Below, in pieces: positions 25,546 through 37,618 of a stretch of DNA of 64,000 nucleotides (positions are counted from its first letter, which is position 1; each line of letters starts with the position of its first letter). The notes beneath the pieces were generated by a model that had not been told where the DNA came from, ran no database searches, and worked only from the letters and a program-made list of their open reading frames with translations. The position numbers and the translations under genes are program-made. The DNA is from Cliona cf. orientalis (taxonomy: Eukaryota; Porifera; Demospongiae; Clionaida; Clionaidae), in contig OZ005692.1 of the NCBI GenBank assembly GCA_963930775.1, positions 7,736,135 to 7,800,134 of the forward strand, read 5' to 3'.

Positions 25546-27250
25546 AAACTAAGTTCATGGCTCTGCTGTTCAGGGTACGTGGATCTGGGAATTTTAATAA
25601 TAACTAGCGGTACACTGCGTGCAGGGACTTCCTCGCTCAGCTCAGGAGGCAGTGCGCACGCGCAATGGCAACCATGTGCTTACGGGGAACTCCCTGCTAT
25701 TCAGTGCTACAATGCGAGGTAAACAAATCTTGCGATACATAGGTGCTACAAAAGTGCTTACTAAACTGCACCTATAGAAGATCTAAAGCTAGAAATCAGT
25801 TTATAGTGTAGACAAGGTAGTTTACTATCTATGATTGTTAGTGAAAGTGTCAGCAACTACGATTCAACAACGGGCGACCATTTTTTGTGGGTCGCACATT
25901 AGAGCCATCGAGGGAGTGCAGTTCTCCAAAACTGGAAGAGTGTTGGTGCACTCAGTGCAGTTAAGGCATGTCTGATTACCGTTGGCGCGCGCCCGTCTGC
26001 GAGCCAATTAGTGGCTTGTATTGTGACGTCACTATCATACCAGCCTTGAACAAGCCACGGCAAAAAGCCGCACAGCAGCGGTTTTGAGCTCACTTCATCG
26101 AGCAAATGCCGTCCGGAATTGTTGCGCTCATGTTTTCGCAGCACTAATAATCGAAAACCAAAGCTTACGATCGATGTTGACGATCTATCGGACGGATTGT
26201 TGATGGCTGCTTTCAGTTCGGAGCTACATGCGAAACATCATGCCGTGGATCCCCCCAAAATCTAGTTTTTTGCGACTAAAATCGTAGCAGAAGGGTTTTT
26301 CGACAATCCGTCCGCTGATATGTTAGATCATCATAGTAGGCCTCCGTTTGTGTAGCTAAGGTTCGGTAGAAGTGGCCACTTAAATTCCGGATAGCTCGAT
26401 TTAGCGTTTTAGAGGGCGTGGCTGAATGGCGCTGCCATGCCTAATTAGTTAATTGATTGCGGTTAATAATTAAATATTCGAAAGGTGCTTGGATTGGTCT
26501 TTCATATGGTACCCTGATCAGCCTCTGAAACTTTCACTAGGTGCTTAAAAAGAGTCCTTGAAGGTGACTGAAAATTGTAACTTCTTCGATTCCAGACAGT
26601 CCTTAAGTGCGCTGAGTGGTATCAAGTTTTCAGAGAATAGAAATCCATGTTTGACGTGTATCAAAAGCACAAAGAAGCAGCAAGAGGTGATCGGGAAGAT
26701 GGGCGAAGATATAAAGCCGACGTGAACTTTTGAACAAGATAGGTAAAATCCGGCAAATCTGCTGACTTGTAGCTGCTCTGTGTTCTTTTGACGACAGAAA
26801 TCCATGTTTGGCAATCTGAGAGTCGGCGATGGAAAGCAATTCGATATGGCGAGCAAGAACGGCATTTTACAAGATATGGATGAAGCCATACATTTTTGGT
26901 CTGAGTCCGAGTAGAGACCTCACTTCGCTCGGAATAATTATTAAATTGTGTACGAATTGCTTGCAAAGTGTGTGAATATTTTTCGCGCCCACACCACTTT
27001 TAATGAACCACACCCATTTCTAACCACAGAAATCCAGGAATATCCTATAAGCCTGCAGCTCAATATGCTTGACATGCTGTAACAGTCTTGGTATATAGTT
27101 TATCAAGCTAGAAGCTTTTTCGCCCGACGACCTTTACCCACTCTATCCACACGTACTACAGTCTTGCCAGCTAGGTTCTATGCTTTGCAAGTCGGTTGTC
27201 CAGTGGAAGGGTAAATAGGCAGTGTTATAGTTATAGGATGGGCACTATAC
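25546..27250. other. GC-richer block without recognised gene
   Basis: Composition differs from the AT-rich surroundings. TATCGGACGGATTGT (26183) and ACAATCCGTCCGCTGAT (26303) form an inverted pair, suggesting an element. Open frames at 25899-26144 and 26545-26966 (minus) resemble no family I know. Probably decayed transposon sequence. Confidence 0.4.
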
Positions 27251-27254
27251 TACC

Positions 27255-27473
27255 GTAAATTCTGGTTATTAAGCATACCCTGCTATTAAGTGCATGCTCT
27301 CTTCTCTCTATTAGCTATTGTGCTTAATAGGTGTGGCGTTCTATGAACCCTGGCCTTGACCTCAATAGCTGGCTGGAAAGTGTGTGGAGTCCAAGGTATT
27401 ATGATGGCCACGAATAACGCTGTCATGCAAGAAGATAGAGTCTTCAGACAAATCACCAGCACTCGTCATCATA
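27255..27473. mobile_element. partial copy of the TACCGTA MITE
   Basis: It starts TACCGTAAATTCTGGTTATT and follows the 6666-7099 element (GGTGTGGCGTTCTATGAA, GGCCACGAATAACG, ATGCAAGAAGAT) for about 220 bp. It then stops where another element begins. A TACGGTA at about 28309-28315 beyond that element may be its displaced right end. Confidence 0.8.
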
Positions 27474-28310
27474 TAGCGTAAGCCGCCATTTATCGGCATG
27501 CAAATTTTCCCGATTTGTAACTCCCGCCAGGAATGACGTATGAACTTGGTTCTTGCACTGAAAGAAAGCCCTTGACGTAGGCTTTCATTAGCTAGAATCC
27601 AGAGAGGTAGGCCCTAGTAATCAATGAGCTATAAGCGCTAATGCGCAGACATCACAATACCATTTATCGGCAACCGGTACGTATTATCGGCACACCTATC
27701 TTTTTCCATAATGGCGAATGCGCCATTTATCGGCACCTGGGCCTTCTTGAGCCTTTTACTGCTGCCTTACTTGCCAGAAAATATAGAAAAAATATCCCCA
27801 GATACTTCAGGATATCCTCTCACTATATCTCTCTTCTCATATCGATCGCTTGCATCGTCTTCGAACGGCAGCCGTGAATGTGTTGATACTACACGTAAAA
27901 TCGATACTAGAGCCGTTTCAACGGTACAATAAATTCATGAAGGACTTGGATGTGTTCTAGGCATCAGCCTCCACCTTAAGAGCAACTATGACGGAATAAT
28001 AATCTTTCTAGCTCTTGCTAGGCCATGGTAAAGCCGCCATGAGCTGTTTCTCCCTGTAGACGCCAGATACTTCATCCGATTTTGATCGAACTTGGTATAG
28101 AGCTTCTTCACCACGCCTTCTTGCCAGTAATATCATCCTTTTCTTCCTGTTTACTTTCCTTGATGTGCAATGGCCATTGAAAGTTTCGGGTCCGTAAACG
28201 CTTCAGCGATGTCCGTATAATCCCGTAAAATACGTCGTAAACTAGGTGCCGATGATTGGCACGGGCGGTGCCGGTATTACGTACATGCCGATATATGGCG
28301 GCTTACGCTA
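27474..28310. mobile_element. 837-bp element with 27-bp inverted ends, inserted in a MITE
   Basis: Left TAGCGTAAGCCGCCATTTAT, continuing CGGCATG; the right end is the inverse complement with one mismatch. The motif TTATCGGCA recurs internally near the left side (27489, 27663, 27726). Bounded by TA. Short open frames (27641-27932) show no family. A non-autonomous mariner-like or similar element is inferred. Confidence 0.8.
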
Positions 28311-28316
28311 CGGTAC

Positions 28317-29309
28317 AAGTATAAAAACAATTGAATAAAATGGAAGAATATTAAAGTATAGGGATGGCAGGATCAAAAAGTACATAAACAAGAGATAATC
28401 GCATCTACTATACATCCCTATGCTTGCTTTTTTCGACTACTGTGCACCTATTAATGTTGATATGTTTGTTGAGTGCAGTAGCTATGTTTCGTGCAGGTTG
28501 TTCCCTAGTTGTTGCAATGGTTCGGGTTTATCAGTTTTGATTCAATCACATTATTACTGGTTATTTTTGCACCCCTCAAAAAGCAAGCATAGGGATGTAT
28601 AGTAGATGCGATTATCTCTTGTTTGTGTACTTTTTGATCCTGCCATCCTTACTTTATTCTTCAATTTTATTCAATTGTTTTTATGCTTGTTTCTGTTCTT
28701 TTTTTATTGCACTTAGTGTAATTTATCAGTGCCATCTTACATGGTTTGCTCTCAACTTCTGATTAAGTGGAAGATGAGAGGTGCGCAAAATTCTTTGCCA
28801 CGCCCCTCAATAACTTGTGTTCATAATAATTATGATGATGAACAGGATGACAAAGAAGGCTGCTTTAGGCGGCCCAAGTAGTGATAAGACCTTTCCTCTT
28901 AGGGAGAAAACCAAGTTCTAAGTTTTACTGTTGGCAGCAGCTAGTTACCCGGCAGCATAATTTTATGATCTGTACGTTTGATACCACTCCTCGAGCCTTG
29001 CGCTTTGTACGATATCTATGATCGATTCAGCGCAGCACTAGCGCTGCAAGCACTAGCGAGTAACTCGCCTATGCCTAGCGCCTTACTGCTCCTCGAGCCT
29101 TCAACCTTCATATCCACGATCGGTCTAGCACGCCATTGAACACGCTAGCAATGTACAAGTAAATACCTAGCTCACCTAGGCGCCTAGGGTCAGGCGTTGT
29201 CACATGACTTCACCATGGCAACATATTCCGAGCATTTGCATTATATCACAAAATGGCGTATCAGACACACCCATTTGATAATGTGCCGTACACACCCACT
29301 ATTACGTAC
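28317..29309. repeat. composite foldback repeat, copy 1 (left part)
   Basis: Arms of about 115 bp at 28317-28433 and 28576-28692 are inverted; shared words are GGGATGGCAGGATCAAAAAG and AACAAGAGATAATCGCATCT. About 600 bp of further shared sequence follows to 29309. The whole matches 30643-31672. Non-coding; short frames in it are repeated in the second copy with stops. Confidence 0.85.
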
Positions 29310-29777
29310 CAGTGGCGTAGGAAGATGTTTTTGAGCAGGGGGGCTGAAAGTAAGCAGGTGAAGACATGCTTTACGCGCGCATAGCGCGCAAAAGCTAGGG
29401 GGGTCTGGGGGCATGCTCCCCCAGGAAAATTTTGGAGTTTTAGACCTTCTGAGAGCTTTTCTAGTGCATTTTCGAGGACATTCTGGACTCTTAGCTTGTC
29501 ACATGTGAACATAGATCAGTAGTGACTACTGATCTGTGTTCACATGTGACAATTATTGATATCTACACACCGTGGGGCTAAGATACACCACAATCATGAA
29601 TAACTCAACCCTCATTGTGGCAACAGATGAAAAAGAAAAGTGCAAATCTCAGAGGGTGAGCCCCACCCCCTGGCTTGTACAGCAGTCTAAAAATCAGAGG
29701 GGCTCTGCCCCCCCAATCTTATGACTGGGGGGGGCAATTGCCCCCCCCCCCCAGCCCCCCTGGTTCTTACGCCAGTG
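29310..29777. mobile_element. MITE inserted into the repeat, 5-bp TSD CGTAC
   Basis: Left end CAGTGGCGTAGG; right end on the other strand CACTGGCGTAAG. CGTAC is duplicated exactly at 29305-29309 and 29778-29782. The paralogous repeat at about 31664-31680 lacks the insertion. The interior has a hairpin with arms of about 25 bp (GTCACATGTGAACATAGATC) at 29498-29550 and poly-G/poly-C tracts at about 29705-29760. Confidence 0.9.
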
Positions 29778-30010
29778 CGTACGGTTGTCCAGATAACGCC
29801 AAACTAGCGTGCCACTGCACTGCGTGCTACAAAATAGAGTGGATTTATATGAGAACTAAGGTGAGTGGTCCAGATAGTCTTGAGCTAGCCCTGGAAATGA
29901 GAAAGAAAGAAAGATTGAGAAATGACCATTTTTTTAACATCTGGCTCTGGCATATACAATTGATTTGATGAATGATCTTGATCTTGTTAGATAGATAATT
30001 TGCTGGAGAT
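29778..30010. repeat. composite repeat, copy 1 (right part)
   Basis: Resumes homology with copy 2 (AACGCCAAACTAG, CTACAAAATAGAGTGGATTT, GAAATGAGAAAGAAAGAAAG) up to about 30000. The pairing partner is 31678-31910. Confidence 0.8.
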
Positions 30011-30642
30011 TCTGATTTTCACACTTAAAAATTTCACAAATTATCTATTTTGAGATATTTGGATATTTGTAATGTATTGCATATATGGCATATCCGGGCC
30101 ATCCCTACTTATAAAGTCTACTGACTCTATGATACTGGCTTCGGGCCAGGATAGTATAGAACCCATCCTGTAACTGACTTGTAGTATGTTAACCACTAAT
30201 GAGCCTACATGTGTGTAATAATTCATGTTGGACTACCGAAAGTAAATATTTTCAGTCAATTGCTATAGTTAAATGTGTGCTAGCTTATCTTCTCTGGTGG
30301 CTATCCATAGTCTAAAACTCATGAAAAATGCCTCTATTCTTCTCAGTTCTAAGAAAATTTCACGTGTACACGGCTGCAAGTCACATTACTCACCCAAAAC
30401 ATATTACACAGGGTACATTGCATGTTAGACACTCTTCCCCTCATTATTTACTCTTGGCAATATCTAAAATAGGTGGAATGGTTGCAAAAAGCCTTTCCAC
30501 CCCGCTCGACCTCCAACAATCATTTACGGACTTCAGTATTCTCAAAAGCTTCGGTGCTGAAGGGATTTTGGTAGCTGCCTCGGCCGTTTTCTTGAGCGCA
30601 TTTTGAAACTAAAGTCACTTGTATACTGACTATGGTAATTAC
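30011..30642. other. spacer between the two composite repeats
   Basis: No gene recognised. Small open frames on both strands have no supporting features. Confidence 0.45.
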
Positions 30643-31910
30643 AAGTATAAAAACAATTGAATATTATTGAAGAATAAAGTAGGGATGGCAGGATCAAAAA
30701 GTACACAAACAAGAGATAATCACATCTACTATACATCCCTACGCTTGCTTTTCTCGACTACGGTATTATGCACCTACTATTCATGGTTGACGTGTTTGTT
30801 GCGTGCGGTGTGTGGGAGACATTCATGCAGGTTATTCCCTAGTTGTCACGATGGTTCGGGTTTATCAGTTTTGATTCAATCGCATTATTACTGGTTATTT
30901 TTGCACCCCTCAAAAAGCAAGCGTAGGGATGTATAGAAGATATGATTATCTCTTGTTTGTATACTTTTTGATCCTGCCATCCCTACTTCATTCTTCAGTT
31001 TTATTCAATTGTTTTTATGCTTGTTTCTGTTCTTTTTTATTGCACTTAGTATAATTTACCAATGCCATCTTACATGGTTTGCTCACAACTTCTGATTAAG
31101 TGGAAGATGGGAGGTGCGCAAAATTCTTTGCCATGCCCCTCATTAACTTGTGTTCATAATAATATGACGATGAATAGGATGACAAAGAAGGCTGCTTTAG
31201 GTAGCCCAAGTAGTGCAGAGACTTTTCCGCTTAGGGAGAAAACCAAGTTCTAAGTTTTACTGTTGGCAGCAGCTAGCTATCCGGCATAATTTTAGGATCT
31301 GTACATTTAATACCGCTGCTCAAGCCTTGCAACTTCGTTACATATGATGGTATAATATCATATACTAGATCTATGATCAATCCAGCATAGCACTCAGTAG
31401 CGCTTCAAGCGCTAGCGAGTAGCTCGCCTATGCCTAGCGCTTTACCGCTCCTCGAGCCTTGAACCATCATATCCATGATCGGTCCAGCGTGCCATTGCAC
31501 GCACTTGCGATGTACGAGCTACGTAGTACGCTAGCTCGCCTAGGGCCAGGTGCTGTCACATGACTTCACCATGACAACATATTCTAAGCATTCGCATTAT
31601 ATCACAAAATGGTGTTACAGTATCAGACACACCCATTCGATAATGCGCCGTACACACCCACTATTACGTAACTGTCGAGACAACGCCAAACTAGTGTGCC
31701 ACTGCACTGCGCTCTACAAAATAGAGTGGATTTGTATGAGAACTAAGGTGAGAGGTCCAGACAGTCTTGAGTTAGCTCTGGAAATGAGAAAGAAAGAAAG
31801 AAAGAAAGAAGATAGAAAAATTGACAAATGGCCTATTTTTTGAACATCTGGTTCTGATGTGTACAATTGTTTTGATGAATGGTCTTGCTTGGTCTTGTTA
31901 GATGCACAAT
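30643..31910. repeat. composite foldback repeat, copy 2
   Basis: Direct-orientation paralog of 28317-30000 without the inserted MITE. Inverted arms lie at about 30643-30760 and 30905-31022. The poly-(GAAA) tract near 31790-31812 is longer than in copy 1. Confidence 0.85.
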
Positions 31911-33592
31911 TTTTAGTGTTATTAAAATACCTTGGTTTTAAGTCACTAACTGGACAAGCTAAGCACAACCAGATGACCGAATTGGAGCAGCCAGGCTCTC
32001 AGTTTGGCCATGGTATATGATTCTTGACATCCTTGAGTGCGGTGTTAAAGCTGGAGAAAGGTACAGCTCTACCTGTAGCTACAGTACAACTGAAAATAGG
32101 GCCAACCATGAATGACTACCACTACTATAGCTACAACCCAAGATGAATAAGGTTGAAAGTTACCCAATAGCACGCTCCACGACACAGATTTGTATCCGCC
32201 TAAGGCCTTTGAGCTTGAACCACACTGCACTGCCACAATTCCGTAGATCTGATCTTCGATCTGCGTTGATGACGACCTTACCTGTCATGGTAAGGTTTAC
32301 CACATGGTGTCTGAGCATGCACATTGAGTCATTGCCATGCAAGATCATGCACAAATAAATGAAGTTTAATGTAGTTAAACGTGGTTAACAGCCAAAGGTA
32401 CAGGGTAGTTGTGTGTGTATGTGTGCATACGGACGCCTTAGCAGGGAGTTGGGTACGCATGCTCAGGTTCAATGAGAGCCGGCCACAGGCGCAGGTACGG
32501 CGCATTGCTGGACAATAGTGTGGCTCCATTGTCTGATGGCAAAAGACAAGGTGGCCAGCGCTCAGAAGACAGTCTTCACGCTCATAGAGAACACTGCTAG
32601 CTATATAGCTGGCACCTTGAAGATACACCAGTTGTTTCCCACCCATCCCATCCCCCTTCTTTAATTCTATATATTCTCCGTCCAAAGTCTATATGGCTCT
32701 GTGACGTGATCAGTGCTGGGCCAGGAGGGCTCCACCTTTATTAAACTCCTCCCACATCCATGAATTAAATGGGGAGCCTGGTGGGAGGGGCTTGGAGGGG
32801 GAGCCAGGTCAAAAGACATCCTGGTTGCAGCACTTCCACCAACATACACACGACAGTTGTGTGGTTTTAATAATTAGGGACAGGATTAAGGTATTGGTAA
32901 TGGTATGATTACCGTGCTGGGGAATATCAATATACCGAAAGGATGTTAAGTAAATATAATATTATTATATATATACACCGCTTCTGGTTTCTCGTGTATT
33001 CGGGGCTCGCTCAGGCTTGTCCCGAATTAATTTTCATGTTTTTGTCAGCTTTTTAAGAACTTTCTCGTGAATAATGGGGCAGATATTAAAGAATAGTTTT
33101 GAATAGTGGGAATATAGTCCTGTTAACACAAACCAAACCTGCACTGGATTAAACCACGTTTACATGCACGAGAGTTAAGATATTCATAGCCCACTACTAT
33201 GTACATAACCCACTTCTAATCCACATCAGGATGTGAGGATGTGGATTACAATCTGGGTTAACTAATTTTGTTTACAACTGGATTAGCGCATTTAGCTACA
33301 CGTAAGTGAGTTAGTTTAACAGATTCTGATCCAAGTTAAGCACTACATATAAACGGGGCTTATTTGGTCCAGATCTAGACCTAGTTGTGTGTAGCTATTA
33401 TTATTGATACAGTAGCTTTAGCTAAAATAACTGACTATGGCAGCTTAGCCTAGCAGCTGGCATCTACTTCCCAGCTCTCCTGCTATATAGCTATATATGC
33501 ATAATAGCATTAATTTTAGTATCTCAAGCACCATACAAAGTGTTTAAAGCAGGAGGCTATAGCTATAAACCCTTGTCCATACATAATTAATT
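31911..33592. other. no gene firmly recognised
   Basis: Minus-strand open frames at 32329-32685 (118 aa) and 32667-32849 overlap and resemble no known family. A short inverted word pair (TTACCATGACAG around 32283) is present. The rest is AT-rich. Confidence 0.4.
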
Positions 33593-33974
33593 ACTAGAGC
33601 TCTGTAGAGCACATACCCCCGCGCACTCTGTAGCCACTATAGCACAGTATCAATTACAACACTGTGGCATATAATATCTGTTTTATGACTTGACGACCCT
33701 TTCCAACATTGAGCTTGAGCATGCTCAGTCACATCAGCATACCATTAAAGATTGGGCATGGTCGATAAACCACAGGGATACTGAACAGAAAATGCACGAT
33801 TTGTAGCACTAGTAAGCCTTTTTAAGCAATTCGAAGCACGTAAAAACCAGCTTTTCACCAATATCTGCTTAAAGCACACGCAGATGCCTAGAATGCAATT
33901 TTCGTGCCGACGACAACAACGACAGATAGATAAATCGATTGCTTTACCCCTTGCACATGCGTGCGGAGTAATAA
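33593..33974. repeat. interspersed repeat, copy 2
   Basis: Second copy of the repeat at 10175-10512 in the same orientation. It directly precedes the third lectin-like unit. Confidence 0.8.
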
Positions 33975-33991
33975 GCACACTCTAGTGTTCA

Positions 33992-34519
33992 AAATCAGAG
34001 AGCATAGCTATAAGGCTGTAAATGGGTAATGGATTACAGTGCAAAGTTGTTCTTTAATAGTAAGTAATAACATTATTCAACAAACAATGAAGGGTATATT
34101 TATACGTACACTATTTTACAGTAAACAATGAATGGCCTTTGATTCCATTATGCACAATGGCACAGCTAAGGTCAAAGCTGTAAAACTGGAGTGAAAAATT
34201 GCACTTTTATTGTGACATAATTAATATGTCAACCGCCACAACCAGACATAATGGAGTGACACTCTCACTCAAGTTACTACAATAGTTGTGTTGATAAACT
34301 AAGTAAATAATGGCTTCATACTTTAACTCCTCTTTCTTTTTCTGTTACGAAGTGCTTTATGCTCATTGTGTGGGTGTGGTCCTCGGCTTGCAAGGAGTAC
34401 GTATAAAAGCAGCTTGTGATTGCCTGCTTGAACCATTCATGTTAGAAATCACTTCGATACGTCAATTCTGTATAGCAACGCACCCTTCAATTCTACTGAG
34501 CACTACAACCTTAAGAGTC
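33992..34519 (+). promoter_or_regulatory. upstream region of lectin-like gene 2, TATA box 34402-34409
   Basis: Same promoter block as copies 1 and 3, with TATAAAAG at 34402-34409 about 110 bp before the ATG. An in-frame ATG at 34310 lies upstream of the TATA box and is therefore not used as the start. Confidence 0.75.
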
Positions 34520-35446
34520 ATGGCTGAGAGTGATACTGAAACTAAGACTGGTACGGAATATGGACCAGTGGGATACATTTATCATCTGTCCAGCAGGAAG
34601 CCAATTGGCCGATCTACCAACCGCACTGAATTAGATCTAGTTGTATACAATACTAAAGAAGAGAAAGTGGTTAAGAATCTTCAATTCCGATTTGTGCGCG
34701 TGAAGGAATTTGGACACTTTGGATACATTGAGCATGTAGAAAGCAGCAAAGTTGTTCATCCCACCAAAGACAACAAGTTGGTCTTGTGCGACGAGAAGAA
34801 TGTCAACGCCTTATTTACGTTTGATCTTGAAAGGTATACAATAATACACCGAAACGGTAGGCATTGGCACATCAATGGAGATAATCCAACACCTGATGGT
34901 GGTACAGCTTGTCTCCTTCAGAAGTATGAGGTTGGGTCCAACAAAGCAGAGTCTAAGGATGCTCCAATCAACGATTCTGCGAAGTTTTACTTCGGCAAGA
35001 TTGATGCTCACCACTTATATCCTTATTCATCTCCAAATGTTTCACATGATTGGAAACTATTGCAAGCTTTTATTACACCCGAGACATCTCGCTCTTTTGA
35101 GATTAACTACAAAGTTGGTTGGGTGAAAGAATTCTCTGAGACAGTCACACATGCTTGGAAAATTTCAGCAGATGTAGCATTATACTCTTTTCTTAAGAGT
35201 AGTGGTGGCTACAATGGGTCTATTTCATTGGCTGAAACCGGTACATTGACGAAAGAAAAGAGTGTGTCACTCAAAATTGATGTTCAAAAAGGTCATACAG
35301 TTTGCGTGTGGCAGCGCGTCTACTGCTTCGCTGAATTTAGTGACAAGACAAGTGTCTTCCTGAGCAATATCATCTGCGACACAGAAAGCCTTAAGAAGCC
35401 AGATGTATTATGCATAGGCCTGGATAATGATGTGAGAAGAGTGTAA
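34520..35446 (+). CDS. beta-trefoil lectin-like protein, copy 2 (intact)
   Basis: 308 aa, single exon, start MAESDTETKTGTEYG at 34520. The three trefoil-like units are kept (GYIYHLSSRKPIG, GYIEHVESSKVVHP, YTIIHRNGRHWHING), as is the C-terminal region (WKLLQAFITPETSRSFEINY; VCVWQRVYC). It differs from copy 1 by several substitutions, a short deletion after the first unit, and an altered C-terminus (CIGLDNDVRRV). An AATAAA (35520) lies about 75 bp after the stop. Unlike copies 1 and 3 it has no myristoylation-type gene downstream. Confidence 0.75.
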   Translation: MAESDTETKTGTEYGPVGYIYHLSSRKPIGRSTNRTELDLVVYNTKEEKVVKNLQFRFVRVKEFGHFGYIEHVESSKVVHPTKDNKLVLCDEKNVNALFTFDLERYTIIHRNGRHWHINGDNPTPDGGTACLLQKYEVGSNKAESKDAPINDSAKFYFGKIDAHHLYPYSSPNVSHDWKLLQAFITPETSRSFEINYKVGWVKEFSETVTHAWKISADVALYSFLKSSGGYNGSISLAETGTLTKEKSVSLKIDVQKGHTVCVWQRVYCFAEFSDKTSVFLSNIICDTESLKKPDVLCIGLDNDVRRV

Positions 35447-36203
35447 ACAGCATCGTCACTGATCAGAACACTAATGGAACCCTTTTTTCTGAATTATAAA
35501 TTAAATTTTAATAATGATAGAATAAAATAATAATAATATTATAAGTATTATCACATCTGATTGATTAAATGCATGATTGCACGCTAAATAAGTAGCTAAG
35601 CTTATAGATGAAGTGAGCTCAAATTCACTAGCTGTAACACAAAAATTGATTGTCGTGTGACCACACATGACATTGTAGTACAGCTACAAATACCATGCAC
35701 TGGTATCAGACTGATAGATAATAATATTATTAAGATTTAGACATCCTTTATGGTTATTAGCTAGAATCTTCGTACCTGAAACCCACCTCTTGAAATTGAA
35801 CCGAGTCTTTGAATCATGCAGAGAGCCTGTATAGCTGCGGAGGGTGATGAAAATGTCATGCATATGTGCCCTGTCGTATTGCATAGTATATTTTTGCATT
35901 AGCAAACAGAGTTCCCTCCAAGGATTAGTAGCTATACAAGTTCTGGGACCACTTTTTTGGACTAGCTTTTAATATAGCACTATGCAATCAATCTCCAAGC
36001 CAACAAGTGCTGATGGACTGTGCTACATATGTAGCACAGTCCATTGCATGAAGTGCTCTCCAGATCCTCTCCACGGAGTTCCCTCTAAGGATCAGTACAC
36101 AAGTTCTGGGACCACTCCTTTTTATAATAAATGTGGTAATTGTTTCACAATTATTATATATAATAACTATTATTGTACTGCTGGTCATAATACAATGACA
36201 TAA
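35447..36203. other. spacer with short direct repeats and a palindrome
   Basis: Contains one copy (35926-35998) of a 73-bp direct repeat whose partner is at 37546-37618. A further partial copy of the motif ACAAGTTCTGGGACCACT lies at about 36101. A perfect 32-bp palindrome centred on CATATG occupies 36013-36044. No gene seen. Confidence 0.7.
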
Positions 36204-37502
36204 TTTTTTTTTTTTTTTTTTTTTTTTTCAAGGCGACCTGAACACTAAGCAGAAAAAAAATTGTCCAAAAATCACCATATAATCGAGCTGGGTGCATAGT
36301 GGAACCATACAATGCAAGCAGGCAGCCAAAATTTCAATTTTGTCAAAAAGTTGGTAATGGTCGTCACGTTTATGTGCGCGCGTGGCCCCGCCCCTCACGT
36401 AGCGCGTGGGCAGAAACATTGCAAACACATGGCTTCCCTGTACAAACATATGGGGAAACTTCAAAGGACCGTAACTTTAATTGTAAGGTGTGAATCAAAA
36501 ATCTGTCCGGTCAAATCTCTAGTTTCGACCCATTCTGCGTGCCCATGTAAAAATTATCTCCCCAAGTACTCCCAAACCCCCCATGAATTAGATTATTTAA
36601 TTATTTAATTATTTAAATCTTTTCTTTTTTTCTACTTAGTGTTTAATTTTTTGTCTATAATATTTCTTGCTTCTTAATAATAGCAAAGGATACACAATAG
36701 CCAGAAGTATATATTATTACGAAATGCTAAACTAAGACTAATCGAGTGTGCACCCTGGTACATAAATACAGTGACAGAAAGGAATATATAAAAACAGGTA
36801 TAGCTAAACATAATAGTTTAAAAGTCAAGTTGGGCTGCTTTTAAGAGCCAGCTTAAATGACTGGAGACTTGGGGTAAGTACTAGGTCCTCCTCTAGCGAG
36901 TTCCAAGCTCTGATGCTACTGGGGACAAATGAATTATAATAATAGTTAGTTCGTGCAAAGGGACAGTGCAGAGTTTGTGCCCTGGCCAGTCTGCTTGAAT
37001 GTGCCAATTGGATTTGTAGAATATCATCGGGAAAGTCACACAATCCATGAAGAATCTTGTAAACTTGCACAAGCTTCAAGTGTAGTCTCCTCTCGCTCAG
37101 CATGGGGACATTTACCAGCCTAGTTAGCTCCTCATAGCCTGCATCCCAGCGGTGAGAAACTTCGAGTTTCAAGGCAAATTTCTGGACTGACTCGAGCTTA
37201 TTGACATCGTTCTGGGTGTATGGATCCCAGAGCTGACAAGCGTACTCCAAGTGGGGCCGAACAAGGCTCAAGTAAAGCTGCTTCACCGTCGAGGGAGAGG
37301 AGTGGTTATAAAATTGTCTATAAATCAATCCAAGAATTTGTTTAGCTTTGTTGCAAATGCCCGAGATGTGTTCAGACCACGTCAAGTGTTTATGGAGAAG
37401 AACACCCAGGTACTTGAAGGATTCCACCTCTCCAAGAGTTGTTCCTCCGAGATGTAGGACACAATCGCCGAGGTTTGTTCTGCACTTCTTTGAAATAATC
37501 AT
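36204..37502 (-). mobile_element. 5'-truncated LINE (CR1/L2/Jockey-like), 3' end
   Basis: The 225-aa frame 36825-37502 is the end of a non-LTR reverse transcriptase. It contains FKYLGVLLHKHLTWSEHI, then LYLSLVRPHLEYACQLWDP, KLESVQKFALK and a C-terminal RAWNSLEEDLVL. These motifs mark the thumb/C-terminal region of CR1/Jockey-group LINE proteins; the exact clade is not settled. The frame is clean over this stretch. The palm motifs and endonuclease are absent because the element starts at 37502. A 3' untranslated part of about 600 bp and an A tail (T run at 36204-36228 on the plus strand) follow. No certain target duplication was found. Confidence 0.85.
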
Positions 37503-37545
37503 ACTTTACTAAGCAATGCAAGATAATGATAATATACATTATTTC

Positions 37546-37618
37546 TAGTAGCTATACAAGTTCTGGGACCACTCCTTTGGACTAGCTTTTAATATAGCAC
37601 TATGCAATCAATCTCCAT
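37546..37618. repeat. 73-bp direct repeat, copy beside the LINE
   Basis: Matches 35926-35998 with few differences (CTATACAAGTTCTGGGACCA; ATATAGCACTATGCAATCAA). Together the two flank the LINE at distances of about 200 and 45 bp. Confidence 0.85.

Noticed and set aside
26545-26966. Overlapping minus-strand frames as a gene
   Set aside because: Three frames overlap in different registers without homology, splice sites or a consistent reading; probably decayed element sequence.
34310-34519. In-frame N-terminal extension of lectin-like copy 2 from an upstream ATG
   Set aside because: It lies upstream of and across the conserved TATA box and leader; the other copies start at the ATG equivalent to 34520.
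36204-37502. LTR or virus-like origin for the reverse-transcriptase fragment
   Set aside because: The C-terminal motifs (FKYLGVLL, RPHLEYACQLWDP) and A tail are those of non-LTR LINEs; there are no long terminal repeats.
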